In this document: positions 46,386 through 58,341 of the stretch, in pieces
Layout of the letters: each line of letters begins with the position of its first letter
Numbering within the stretch: position 1 is the stretch's first letter
NCBI GenBank assembly: GCA_028015205.1
Contig: CM051518.1
Location: 29,354,001-29,418,000, forward strand
Reading direction: 5' to 3'
Source of the DNA: Mytilisepta virgata
Taxonomy: Eukaryota; Mollusca; Bivalvia; Mytilida; Mytilidae
DNA: 64,000 nucleotides
Translations under genes and position numbers: made by a program
Notes under the pieces: model-generated
The model's input: the letters and a program-made list of their open reading frames with translations, nothing else
The model's database searches: none
Told to the model about the DNA's origin: nothing

Positions 46386-48219
46386 TATCATGTGTCTGTG
46401 GTGTATATAAACAAATCTTTAAACCAAAATACAGTATGATATATGACAAATATAAGTATCAATTTCAAGAGAGTGCCGAAATACTGTTGAGCTGCTGAAA
46501 CACCTGAAAACAGCTGAGGCATGCATTCTCTGATAGCAAATATATTCTATGACGACACCAGTTTCAATGATTTCAAAAAATAATATTTCTTTATAGCAGC
46601 ATTCAGTGCAAAAAAATGTGGAAACAATACACAAATGATGAAAGGTAGATTTAACTGGATTTACAATGATTCCAGCTGTATTGTTTTTGTGGTAGGTTAA
46701 TTCCTTTTCTTAGGTAGATACCGCCCGTAACAATTATTGTTTCTGGTAGAACGTGCGAACAATAGAAATAATAAATACAGAAATCTGAATAAATTTCTAT
46801 CAATCTTTGTTTCGCTTTAATTTTCCGCTGCACTTCACAGTCACTTAGATGATGAACGAATTTGTCATTTCCTTCATGTAATTATCCGCTTAACAATTTT
46901 ATTGATATGTTAGGACACAGCTAATTGGAGAAAATGATTAACTGGACCGAACAGACGTCACTGACGTAATTAACGACGTTTTCATCACTTTTATCAGATT
47001 GAAATCCAGACTAATAATACATTTATTGGATAGCCCATTCTCTTTAAACAAAACATGTAGATTAGTCATTGTTCCTCTTAAGAACAAGCTATATGACAAG
47101 CTCTACAAATTCCATTTTTTCATATATTAGACTTTTTAAAGGTTTTTATACAATAAAAGAACAAAAAGTATCCCTTCACTACTAGATTTGTCAAAAATTG
47201 ACAGTGAAAATTGGTCATTCTTACACAGATATTATCATAAAATATCCTAAAATTCTTGAAATTTATTTTTCCCCAAAAAGTTTTCTTTGCTATACATTTG
47301 TGAAAATTGAATACGTTTTACTTCAGAATACTATAGATTTAAAATTAACAAACCTATGGTGTTCATATTTTACCTTAGCAAGTGAAATTAAAGTTTAAAA
47401 ATCTGAACAAAACTATATAAATGCTTTTAAGAAGTTGCCAAATATATATGAAATGTCTTTGGAACAATGACGTCCCTTATGAAGCGAAATAATTATCTGA
47501 ACGTCGTGTTTTATTTTATTTCAGTATGTCAAACTTAAATATTGAGCTCATGCTAATGTAATCCACTTTACAAAGAGAAGGAATAGTTCTAAATGAAAGG
47601 TACTGTTTTATGATATTTTAGTATTTGTAATCAAACTTTTCTCTTTATACCAAACAAAAACAACTGCATGGAGTGATATTATCCACTGAAATTTATTCTA
47701 CCAACAAAAATAAAAGAGTTATTTTTGGCAATAAGAGTTTTTCTATGATATCAATTTTGATGTTGTATGAGTCTATAAAAAAATTCTACCATTATAAGCA
47801 CGGCTGAAGGATTAAGGCAAACATATAAAGCTGATACAACAATCCAAAATATTACAGAACAGATTGAATCCAAAATAACCAAAACACTTACAGACAAAAA
47901 ATATGGACAGGGCTATGTCTTTTACGAAAGTTCCCCAAATTTTGACATTATAATGATAGTAAAGCAAAATATCTATCACTAAAATGGCATAGTGAACTAC
48001 TACTTGGACTAATGCTTTTACGTTGCAACTGATCGGTGGACACTTGGACGATCAGATTACAAAACCAGTGACACCTTCTAGTGTAGCCAATCTAGTATTA
48101 AAATAAATAAATCATAACTTTTTTTATTAAAAATACACAAAACAATACAACTGAAATTACCCTGATACCCAGAGAGCTTCATGCATTGGGTATGTGCACT
48201 TAATAATAAACTGCTTTGC
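46386..48219. other. Intronic spacer
   Basis: AT-rich DNA with no recognisable gene. Frames up to 71 codons here lack motifs. Confidence 0.35.
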
Positions 48220-48221
48220 CT

Positions 48222-48968
48222 TATGCGCATGATACGCCCGTCCCCAGCAACAGCTATGAAGTAGTAAGGAATAGGAACATATTGATTCTTTTTAGCAAAC
48301 TGAGTGTCATGTTACTTTTTCAACGCCTTAACATATCTAAATTATAACACTGTAACAACAAACTAAATATCATCTGTGTGTAAGCAGGAAATTTTATACC
48401 TATAAAAAATTGCTTATATTTGGACAATATAAGTCTCATAATTCTGGAACGACAAAAGTAAAAAACGTCAAAAAGTATTCATACCCTCAGACCACCATTT
48501 GTAAGAATGTGTAAATTTGAAAAAAATCGGTCAAGGCGTACTGGAGTTAGTGCGCGACATGTGAAAAATGGCTTATATTTGGACAATCTAAGTCCCATAA
48601 CTCTGGAAAAGTGAAAATCGCCAAAAAGTATACAGACCCTCAGGGCACCATTTGTAATAATGTGTTAAAGTTTGAAGAAAATCAGTCAAGGCGTACTCGA
48701 GTTAGTGTGTGACATGTGAAAAATTGTTTTTATTGGACAATCTAAGTCCCATAACTCTGGAACGACAAAAGTGAAAATCGTAAAAAAGTATACAGACCCT
48801 CAGACCATCATTTGTAATAATTTGTTAAAGTTTGAAGAAAATCAGTCAAGGTTTCTTTGATTGAAGCAAATTTGAGTTATGGTACGAAGTGTTGACGCAC
48901 GGACGGATGGACGGACGGGCAGTGGTATACCATAATACGCGCCGTCTATGACGGGCGTATAAAAATTA
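48222..48968 (-). mobile_element. Hairpin/tandem element with paired terminal motifs
   Basis: On the minus strand it starts TTTTTATACGCCCGTC (from 48966), with an imperfect hairpin to GACGGCGCGTATTATGG. CGTCCGTCCATCCGTCCG comes next, then three ~150-bp units (plus-strand markers GGACAATCTAAGTCCCATAA near 48423, 48580 and 48735). The end reads GACGGGCGTATCATGCGCAT, i.e. 48242-48222. The 11-base ATACGCCCGTC at 48232-48242 is exactly inverted at 48950-48960, and an ATGCGCAT palindrome lies just outside it. Confidence 0.75.
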
Positions 48969-49167
48969 GGTCTTGAAAGTAGTGCACAAGGACGAACATA
49001 TGAAATCCCAACTACGTCCAAAAGTATTGTAAAGTAGTGTACATTGGCAGTTGCCTTTTGTGTTTTTTGAGTGAAATTCTGTGAGCTAAACATTTTTCCG
49101 GACAATGGTGTAATTTTAATCAATAACTGAGAATAAAAAGTAGAATGCATTAAATAACATTTCTTAC

Positions 49168-50947
49168 CGAATTGGTATAAAAGAACTGGAACGCATCCAC
49201 TACAAAAACTTTCTATAATTGTTGCGATCTGGTAAGGAAGCCATGTGACGATGAAAGCCAACAAAATTGCACTTAATGTCTTTGCTGCTTTCTGATCTTG
49301 CCTTTTTTCTGATCTTTTTCTTTTAGATTTTTCTTGTTTATAGGCAACATGAGTAGCGAGTTTTGCATTCTGTGCATTCTTTGTCGCGTCGTTGGAACGC
49401 GTGCGTCTCCCGAGGGCAGGCGTTCCTACAATTTGTGTCAATGCAGTTCGTTTAAACTTTCTCTCACAATTTTCGTTGAATGATGATTCTTCGAAGTTAA
49501 TACCATTATGGGTTCCATTGGAATTTGTAATAACGGGACTAGCGGGAGCTATTTTGTCATCACTGTCATCATCATCAATCATTCTTATCGTCGGATGAAC
49601 GTCGGAATTTCCATGTTTAGATTTTGGAATGTCTATTAAAATAGTATATAAACTTTCGGATTCATCAGTGGGAACTTTCTGTAATACTTTATCTCTGGTA
49701 GGTACTGGTGAACTCGAAATTTCTCCTTGAATGGTTCCCGTTGATTCCGGTGAAATCAGTGTTCGTTTGGAATCGGTGGCCATTAATGGAATGACTAAAT
49801 TTGAAGAGTTGCTACGTTTAGAATATCGCCCAAAACTATATCGTGTTGAAACATGTCTGAATTTATATGACCCAGAGCGGTAACTTCTGAAGGACTGTTG
49901 ACTGGAATCAGGAAAAGAATTTCCAACAGGAGAAAGTGGTTCACTAGAGCTCGATTCCTCATTTTCATAGTCTCTGTCTATTTTGCAACAAATCATTCTT
50001 TGCCAGCAAGACTTTTCCTCATGCTGAAAATCTGTGTCAGGAATATATAACCCCTCTATATCTCCATCAGATTCACGATACTTCGGATTGTAAGGGATAT
50101 CATCCTCAATAGAACATCCCATCTTTTTATCTTTAAAGCTTTTGTATGCCTGAAGCATTGGCATTCGCTTTTGCCTTTTCCTAGTTTCTCTATAAATTTT
50201 GAAATATAAAACTGTCATTATAATCACAGGCAACCAGAAAGCTATGATATGTGTTCCTATAGTAACAAAAGCGTTTGTGTACAAAAATTGTATATAACAA
50301 TCATTATATGGGACCGTTCGTTTCCCTTCTATATGCGGCCACGCGAATATCCAAGGTGTCCATAATAAAGTGGATATAACCCAAACAAGTACTATCATGA
50401 AAACAGCTTTCCGTCCCGTCCGATTAACCCGGTATGTCAATGGACGTGTTACTGATAAATATCTGTCGAAACTTATGACAAGAAGATTGGCGGCTGACGC
50501 ATTGCTCATAACATAATCCAGCGAAAGCCATAGGTCACACAATAATGGACCTAAAGGCCAATGTCCCATCATCAGATATACGGTATAAAGTGGCATTGAT
50601 ATAATCCCTATTGCCAAATCAGCAACAGCTAGACTTAATAAAAAGTAGTTTGTAATAGTCTGCAATTGTTTGTCAATCCTAAATGCTATTATTACCAATA
50701 AATTCCCACCAATAGTTAAAGCTGATAACAGTGCTACAACAATAGACACAGAAATAATTTCAAAAAGTGACTTTTCAAAAGTTGTTATTAGAGTCGAATT
50801 ATCTGACGAAATATTAAAGCCATCCACATTAGAACAATCTTTCAGTAGTATTAAAGTATTGTTACAAAATAACTGAGATTTATTATAGAAAGAGTTAATC
50901 TTAGAATCATTATTCCAGTCGTGTACGGTCACATTTTCTATACCCAT
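49168..50947 (-). CDS. Muscarinic-type acetylcholine receptor, exon 1 (N-terminus to TM6)
   Basis: Class A GPCR for acetylcholine at the plasma membrane. The first in-frame ATG is at 50947; an upstream GTG at 50974 is not a credible start. Six N-glycosylation sequons (Asn5, 13, 22, 29, 45, 50) precede TM1 (~62-89). Asp144 (3.32) in SLDYVMSNAS binds the amine, with Tyr145 and Asn149. Cys137-Cys217 form the disulfide, and DRY is at 161-163. Thr229 and Thr232 (5.39, 5.42) are present. The third intracellular loop (~262-552) is long, Ser-rich, with an acidic MIDDDDSDDK stretch and a basic end KRKRSEKRQDQK. TM6 reads FIVTWLPYQIATII: Trp569 (6.48) and Tyr572 (6.51) are kept, but 6.52 is Gln573 instead of Asn. 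Splicing to 33768 gives 650 residues. Confidence 0.95.
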
Positions 50948-51821
50948 GTTATAAGAAGTTCCATGCTTTAACACTTTCCAACGTCTTTCTACAATAATCC
51001 TATCATTAAAGTGATATATAGTGATTCAGTATTTCTAAAATCGGCAAAAAATCTTGAAATACTCGGAAGGCATCGATCTTCTTTTGTAATAAATTTCAGT
51101 AAATTTTCACGTTTATCCACTTTCAAGTCCTCCAACATCATTGTAGGCTTTGAGTACTCTAATCATGTTGCAGTCGGACTCTTCACCATAACCTAGGAGT
51201 AAAGCAAACGACTAGATCAATACTGCAATATCAGGTATTCCTTAACGTAAATCTGTATTTTATCTGATCAAGACAATAAGGTCATTTAATCTAATATTTA
51301 TGATTTGTTAAAAAAAAGTATGATCTTATTTTTTAAGTTGATATCTAAATGGTCTTGAGGAACTATATATTAACTGTAGTTATTTAAACATCCTATTGTA
51401 CTATCGATCACAATTTTACTGAAAAGTGACTTGTTTTAATTACTATATTTTTGCTGCCTTTTGTAGTAATTTTAATTAACTGTCAAAATTTGATTTATAT
51501 GAAAATGATACGAAATATGCCTCAGCGATACCATTATCCATAAATAATATTTAATTCATAGAAAAAAGTTATGGGTAAAATAATCAGAAAAGCATTCTAA
51601 AAACTTAATATTTCATCAATACAAATAAAATTACAGAATATATTGGACTACTTTTTTTATATACGGTAAATATTAACATGCCCTGATAAATTTTGAATCA
51701 GAAATTGGATATAAATAATTTAGGCAAACAATTAAAAAACAAACCATATAAATTATCTAATGAAAAAAAGTATACTTGAGATGTAGAGATGTAGTGAAAG
51801 ATACTGTTTTCAGAATATTCG
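50948..51821. other. Receptor upstream region
   Basis: It should contain the receptor's 5' UTR. An acceptor-like minus-strand TTGCCGATTTTAG near 51030 could mark a non-coding 5' exon boundary. No core promoter motif is convincing in this AT-rich DNA. Confidence 0.25.
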
Positions 51822-52065
51822 GTGTCACCTGACTTCCTCATATCAGCATGGCGGGTGTCCTGCAGGAAGCAGAGACTGCTTACTCTTCCGGGGTACCCGA
51901 GTCTACCCCCGGTTTTTTGGTGGGTCCATGTTGTTCATATGCTTAAAGTTTTTAATTGTAGTGCCTGTATTTGGTCTTGTATTGGTTGTTCTCCGGAGTT
52001 TGTCAGTTTTTCGATTTAACCTCCTTCGAATATACCTTTGGTATTTCTTGACTTTACTTGTCATA
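51822..52065 (+). repeat. Retroelement 3' tail related to the Penelope-like element
   Basis: CAGGAAGCAGAGACTGCTTA then CTCTTCCGGGGTACCCGAG, GGTTTTTTGGTGGGTCCATG and TTGTTC align collinearly with the minus-strand 3' part of the element at 12743-12930 (GAGCAGGAACTGCTTACCCT, CTTCCGGAGCACCTGG, TAGGAGTTCGTGTTGTTC). The end, ATACCTTTGGTATTTCTTGA, is its own. It is probably a 5'-truncated copy of a related family in plus orientation. Confidence 0.55.
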
Positions 52066-54030
52066 TCATCAAATAAACCAAAAACAAAGCATTAAATAGT
52101 TCAGAATCAAATTGTGATGTTTTATATAAATTTTAATGCTTAACAAACAGTTTAATACATGTATGGTAGCTTTGAAAATGTAAAGGGATTAACAAAACTA
52201 ACTCTTTGAAAAGATCTCGTAAATTATTTTTGCTAAATACCTGTTGGTATTGAAATATAAACTGCAGCAATTTATTTGTGATACAAAAATAAGTTCATTT
52301 GAAATCCATGATTACAAATGCAAACAAAGTGAGACGACTGGACATATGTATATAGGATATACCCCTGAGGTCTTTAGCCAAATAGGAGTATGTCCGATTT
52401 ATACTATGATACTTTACAAAGTGTACTCGATAGCTTATTGATTTAGAAATTTCACCTTAAGCAATGATTGAGTATGATAAATGGAGGATATCTGGTTATA
52501 TTTCATGGAATCGTGTTATCTATAACAATATTCATAGTAACGGGATATTACAAATCATTAGGATTATCCCGGTGATAAATACTATGTCTTACATTTTAAA
52601 CTCGTACATCTTTATTTTTCAGTTCAAAAAAGTTTTACTGTGATTTTAAATTTTAAATTTATAAAAAAATCTAAAGTACTGATCATTCCAAAATATTAAC
52701 AGAACTGGTACGTAATATAACTGGAATCGGTGAGTTGTGTATTTTGCTCATTTAAAAAAAGCAGTGTATCGTAATACTAGAATAAAGGTCTTTTAAAAAA
52801 AAATTCAGGTATAATGGCACTTAACCACTATCATAATATTATCTGAATTCATCGATTAGACAAGCAATCGAAAATCCTAAAACTTAACACTGTATTATAA
52901 TAAATAGTTCAAGGTTAGGAATTCATTTAAACGATTTAACTAAAAATACGTTTCTTCTTTTGAAGAAGAAAAAAAGTCTGTAAAACTACCATCTTATATG
53001 AACACTCCTCTAGCCTTTTACATAACGCAGAGCAATAAAACATTATAATAAGATAAAGTTACAGATTTTGTTCCACTTGATAAATTGTAAGAACGAAAGT
53101 CTGTATCAGTCCTCAACATCTCAAACACCTGTGTGAAAGAGGACCAATCATCTACACATAAATTAAGTACCTAAAAGATTATATTTATACATATATATTT
53201 TGTTTTATGTATACCTATAACAATGTTTCAATTTTATTATATAAAGATTCCAAACAAAACTATTTTTATATGTAGGTGAATCTTTTCATATTCTGAATAC
53301 TATATTCCTCTTAAATAAAAATAAAAATTATATTGTCGCTTAATCTCTGTAAATCAGAAGTTCCACCTCTATTTTCAGCTATTCCTTAAATATTCGCAAA
53401 TACGTTTGCATACATTCTCATTAAATGATTGCACGATTGTGCACATTTTACATGATTTTTATATAATATGTACGTTTGTGCACAGTAATCATGAACATCA
53501 AAGAATATGAAACAACACCTCAGCGCGGATTCAAACGGGGGCGCATATGAATTTTTAGCATAAAATGGTCAAAAACATTTTTCTATATCAATCATTACCA
53601 ACACTTCATAGCCCCCTAACGTCAAATCCTGGATTCGCGCCTGCACCTATCAAAATTTGTTTAAAAAGATCAAACAATTAGAGGTTGTTGCGTAACTTTC
53701 AGCATTGAAAATAAATCTTCCTATAAAAAGTAAATTCAAATCAAAATTTCTTTCATCTTAATTTATTTAATGTGCAATCTCATTAGCGTTTAAAGATACA
53801 TGAGAGATTCTGATCCAGGAGCAAATTAAACAAAGTTTGTTATAATTAAAATTTTTCCAATTCCTTAATTTTGAAATATTATTGCAGATTTTTTATATTC
53901 ATGTTACAAACACAAAATTGTAAAGCATTAACTCACCGCAAAGTTTATAATTTTAATATTTTTTCTGTAATGTATATTAAATCAACAAAATATAAAGCAG
54001 TAAGAAAAGATCCCAGAAAATAATGCTAAA
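52066..54030. other. AT-rich region, no gene seen
   Basis: A diffuse inverted pair, CAGCGCGGATTCAAACGGGG (53521) and CCCCCTAACGTCAAATCCTG with GATTCGCGCCTG (53612-53644), may be a small decayed element. Nothing else is supportable. Confidence 0.35.
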
Positions 54031-54182
54031 AAGGACAAATATACCTAAGGAGCAATCAAAGAAACGTAATAAATTGGACAGACAAACCCGGGAAGACAAA
54101 TGAACAACCACAAACACAACAAATAAACACAGAAAACTAAAAAACAATGAACAACACGAACCAGTTGTGAACCCATGTTTCT
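54031..54182 (-). mobile_element. 5'-truncated copy of the Penelope-like element (3' tail only)
   Basis: From 54033 the plus strand reads AAGGACAAATATACCTAAGG and matches 12741-12870 with only a few changes, then with an 11-base gap to about 54180. The 3' terminus is identical to that at 12743 and the orientation is the same, while the 5' side stops early. This is typical of target-primed reverse transcription. Confidence 0.82.
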
Positions 54183-56329
54183 ATTTAACGTCTGGTTCAC
54201 CTGTGTTTTTTGTATGGGTTGTTTCGTTCCCATTTATCTGTATTTTCGCCTCTTTTTAAAATAATAACAAATCCTTATAGATTGAAAAAAATAATAATAA
54301 ATAAAATCAGGCAACTTAAAAAAGAAACCAAAGTCTCACATTCCTTACAATAAGTATGAAATATCATGACAGCTTAACATTTGACATTATATTGTAATCT
54401 GATCCTCAATTCAATCTTAAGCTGCTTTAGATGTATGGTCTTACATTTGTTGCCAATAGAACCAAACGGACCAAACTAGGGTAGCCTACTTAGGTCGACT
54501 TGAGCGAGTTGAAATCCTACATTTAATAGAATTAAAAATATTTAGCAACTGGAAATTTCAACACTTGTATCATTGCCCAAAAATTGTGGAAGTCACCAAG
54601 TGGCCGTCAACGAAAGACTCACATTGCAAATGAACAGATATAAGAACTGATAGTGTATGTTTTTCATATTATCCACACAAATAAAACAAATTAAAAAAAA
54701 AAGAATTAACAAAACATCAAGTGAGAATAATTGGACTAAATATTTTGCAATACACATGTATTAGCAAATGCGAAGGGTGAATTTTATATATCGAAATTTG
54801 AGGCTTTTCAGTAGGGCATTATTCTAATACTAAAATAGTCTTACCTATTTATTATTAAGATCCTAGGGAAAAAATACAGCTTTTGCTTGAAGTAAGATTC
54901 CGGAATATAGTGTAGCAGACATTAGGGCGTTTTGTCCATGTTCAGTTTCATCAGATAAGCAAAGCAGAATCAAGTTTGCTCTTGTGTTATTACCCCATGT
55001 TTTATTACCTTTATTACTAATTATATTGACATTAATATGACATAGGAAAAAACTACAACAGTTGTAGCTATATTGTAACCTACAATTTAAAACCCATATG
55101 ATTTCAAAGAATATCTATATCCTATTTTATGGGTTTAAGCAATAAATTGATCCCAAAGGTTTTCTAGAAAATGTGAATATACATTGTTACAAAGATAAAA
55201 TCTAAAAATAAATATATCCATCAAATAAGTGGTCTTATCTATAAAGAAAATCGAAGTATTAGTTTATATATTGACATATAATTGAAGAATGATTTGGTAC
55301 ATATAGATTTTAGACTTCTAAAATGAGATTTGTATCTGGCGCCATATATCAGTATTACAAACAATGTCATCTAGAACAATTCAAGGAAAACAATACCTTT
55401 CATCGGGGAATCAAAATTATTATTTTATCTGGAATGATACGGTTTATATTATATGAATATGAAATACAAAAGACCATTAGAATTCGTACGAAGATGACTT
55501 TTCTTTTTGTGTTCTGGCGAAAGATGAAGAATCACAGAATTACGAAAATTCAGATAGATTAAATGCTTCTATTATTCCATATTCCCCTTAAGTATTTGTA
55601 AGAAATTTTCGTTTTCCATAAATCTTGATTTATTTTATCAATTCTCATTACAATACATCATGCTAAACGTTATCTGAGGTCTCTATGAGTCTCTGCAATT
55701 GGTGCTATAAATTAGAAAATTATAAGATATTCTAATCGACCCTGTATACAAACACCACGCTGCATCCAGCATTTGTTTCATCTAAGGTCCTTTATAGGGA
55801 TTTTTTTTAGCATGAATATACAAATGAAAGGAAATGGAGTATGCATCAGTGATACAACATCTCCGATCAAATGATACAGAATGAAGAGTTTGTTACGAGG
55901 CTCTCAAAAATGACATTAAGTTCACATTACAAGACAATGACTTATTATATTCTAAATTTCACGATGCAAACTTATTCAAGACTATAACATTCAAATGCAT
56001 ATATAAAAGGATAAGAGAAAAATGATAATAGATATAGCGAAAGACGCAAAATAAGAATGTAGCAATCGGGGTAGCAATATAAGTAAATTTCATTTACTAC
56101 AAAATAAAATTTTTTTCAACTATGTCTATTTAAGTTAACGATTTAAAAAAAAATATAAAACACTTTTAAGAAGAAAAAAAATGAAAAGTAACTTTGAATC
56201 ATATTGTTGAACAATGGATTTTGTATTTATAATAATTTTGACGAAAGTTTATTATCAAATTTAAAGAGACTTTAAAGCTTCCAATTACTATTCTTTATGG
56301 CATTCGAATGTTTAAAAACTCAATAATGA
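54183..56329. other. AT-rich region, no gene seen
   Basis: No motif-bearing frame. A 79-codon frame at 55323 has no recognisable domain. Confidence 0.35.
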
Positions 56330-57015
56330 AGTTATATTTGGTCATAGCTATGTTATCTGTATTTGAAATCACGTTAATTATATTCAGTTTTTTCAATCGA
56401 ATATCAAAATCACGTAATTTGTTTTCAATATCGCGTTATGTATATTCAAAACCTTGTTATTTTATTCAATATCTTGTTATTTATTTTCAGTACCCAGTTC
56501 AGTATTTGTATTCAACGACTTTTTTATATCCAATACATCACTTTTTCATCTAATATCTCGATATTTATATTCATTGTCGCGTTATTAGTATATACTTCGA
56601 CATTTATTTTTGTATAGAAATGTAATGATATTTATATTCAAAACCAGGTTATTTTTATATCATTTAATTTGATTTGAATACTGCATTTTTATTGGTTGAA
56701 CAGCATAGAGCAACATTGGTTATATACCGTATAACCTGGTTTGGTCTTGTGACATCACCAACGTATTAATCCGCCACTTGTAAATTAAAATAATCCCAAG
56801 TCATTATTGTGCTTGAATCGAGGAATCATTGTACTTCTGTTTGGAAATTAAATCATAAGGAATATTTCCAACTTTTGAACAGGTTATATCGTTAACCTGT
56901 TTAAAAAATGGAAAACATTCCTTAATTAATATCTAGTCACTTATATCTATTATCAAGTTATTTGTGTTCAAAGTCAAGTTATTCATTATCTTGTTATTTT
57001 TATAGGCCATTATAT
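56330..57015 (+). repeat. Degenerate ~22-28-bp tandem array, interrupted
   Basis: Units such as TTCAATATCGCGTTATGTAT, ATTCAATATCTTGTTATTTA and TTATATTCAAAACCAGGTTA occupy 56370-56665, and similar units return at 56945-57005 (GTGTTCAAAGTCAAGTTATT). Between them about 280 bases are unrelated. Confidence 0.7.
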
Positions 57016-57985
57016 ATACACATCTATGTAGGGGAAATCTTAGTATATATATATATATGTTCAAAGTAATTTTAAACACCTTTGTTATTGTAACGTTTAC
57101 GTTGTAATGCGCACGTCAGATAATTCTCATTAAAAGACTTATTTGTGAAAAAGGTTAGCTAGTATAACTTATCCAAACGCTCATCCTATCCCCAAAAGAG
57201 AGGAAAAAAATAAGAAAAGGGATACTGTGGAATGTACAATCCAATATGACAATTTCATCGACACATTTCCTGTATCGTGGTCAAGTTTTCCAGGTCAAAA
57301 CTGTAGACCACTTCAACAATGGCTAAAACACCTGAATATCAGATTATCAAAAAGGTAAAGCTAGTAGAGAACTATGACTGAGGAAGATAGTCGTTATTTT
57401 TCAAGGGAAATTTCAAACTTACGTATCAATATCATGTCTTTACCGAATACTGGCAACAGAACTGGTGATGACATCGGGGACTTAAGTTCAGTGGAGACCT
57501 ACACTTGGTGATACTAATTGCTATGCACTAAAGATAATTGTTCCGACAAATCATGTCTCATCAGTATAGCTCAAAGTAAAAAATTGTAGACAGACAAATA
57601 AAATAACTCAAACTTTTGAACAATTTTCTAAAGTCAAATACATCTATATTCAATGTTATTCTTTCTAAACATCTCATTGGTAGCATTTAGACAATTGTTC
57701 GAAAATAATACAATGTATCTGAAATACCCAGGAGAAGAATAACCATACAACGGGAAGTCTTTTATCTTCAAACATCTGCTTATACACAGATACTTATCAT
57801 TATATAGTTAATAGTCAACGACCATCAGACCATTACAATTAATTTAAGCATTGCGAATTCTGCTTCTCGAATTGATATATTATGCGGTTTAATTTGTTTT
57901 GTACAAATTTAGGTCAGTATGCCAGATAAAGTTGATGTCCTGCTAAAAAATGTAAGAAACAATCTGTAGCATTCACTATGTGTAA
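57016..57985. other. AT-rich spacer
   Basis: A short TA-rich run at 57041-57058. No supported feature otherwise. Confidence 0.35.
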
Positions 57986-58075
57986 ATAGTAGCCGAGGTG
58001 ACAAACTGGTGCACGAAACGCAGCGGAGTCCACGTTTACGTCAACTCAGGATACTATTCGCTTGGTCAATGCAAT
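57986..58075 (+). other. Protein-like GC-rich island
   Basis: A ~90-base stretch well above local GC reads VAEVTNWCTKRSGVHVYVN in one frame and SSRGDKLVHETQRSPRLRQL in another. Neither frame has a start or clear splice sites. It lies 270 bases upstream of the candidate exon at 58342 and could belong to the same decayed or real gene. Confidence 0.2.
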
Positions 58076-58341
58076 TAACAGTATTATTATTAATACCATT
58101 AAAAACGTGGATATTCATTTCATTTTAAAACCCATGTCCATAAAATCCGATATTTTCCAATTCATGCATTTTACTTCTTAACACTATTGCCATATGTGGT
58201 TTAAGAACTCCACCCACATCGACAGCGGCTGCACTTATAAGAATTTATGGAATTTTTTGTTTTGATCCTTTGTGGTTAATTGTTCGAACTGATCATTAAA
58301 ATAAGCACCAATTTTCTTATCTGTGGTTTTGTTACACTCAG

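Larger units (their letters stand above)
33769..49167 (-). other. 15.4-kb phase-1 intron of the receptor gene
   Basis: The donor G|GTAAGA is at 49168/49167 and the acceptor CAG at 33771-33769, both canonical. The intron falls in the extracellular loop between TM6 and TM7. It contains a 56-bp minisatellite, a 172-bp array with terminal hairpin, a DIRS element, a poly-A run, a 36-bp minisatellite, dispersed repeats and a second hairpin element. Reading straight through the donor adds a spurious tail to exon 1 that ends inside the hairpin element at 48842. Confidence 0.92.

Noticed and set aside
48842..49167. C-terminal extension of the receptor reading frame past GKKCYLMHS
   Set aside because: It begins exactly at a consensus donor (GTAAGA) and ends within a repeat element. 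The true continuation is the TM7 exon at 33768.
50948..50974. Receptor start at a GTG codon (50974)
   Set aside because: Metazoan initiation at GTG is not expected; the first in-frame ATG is at 50947.
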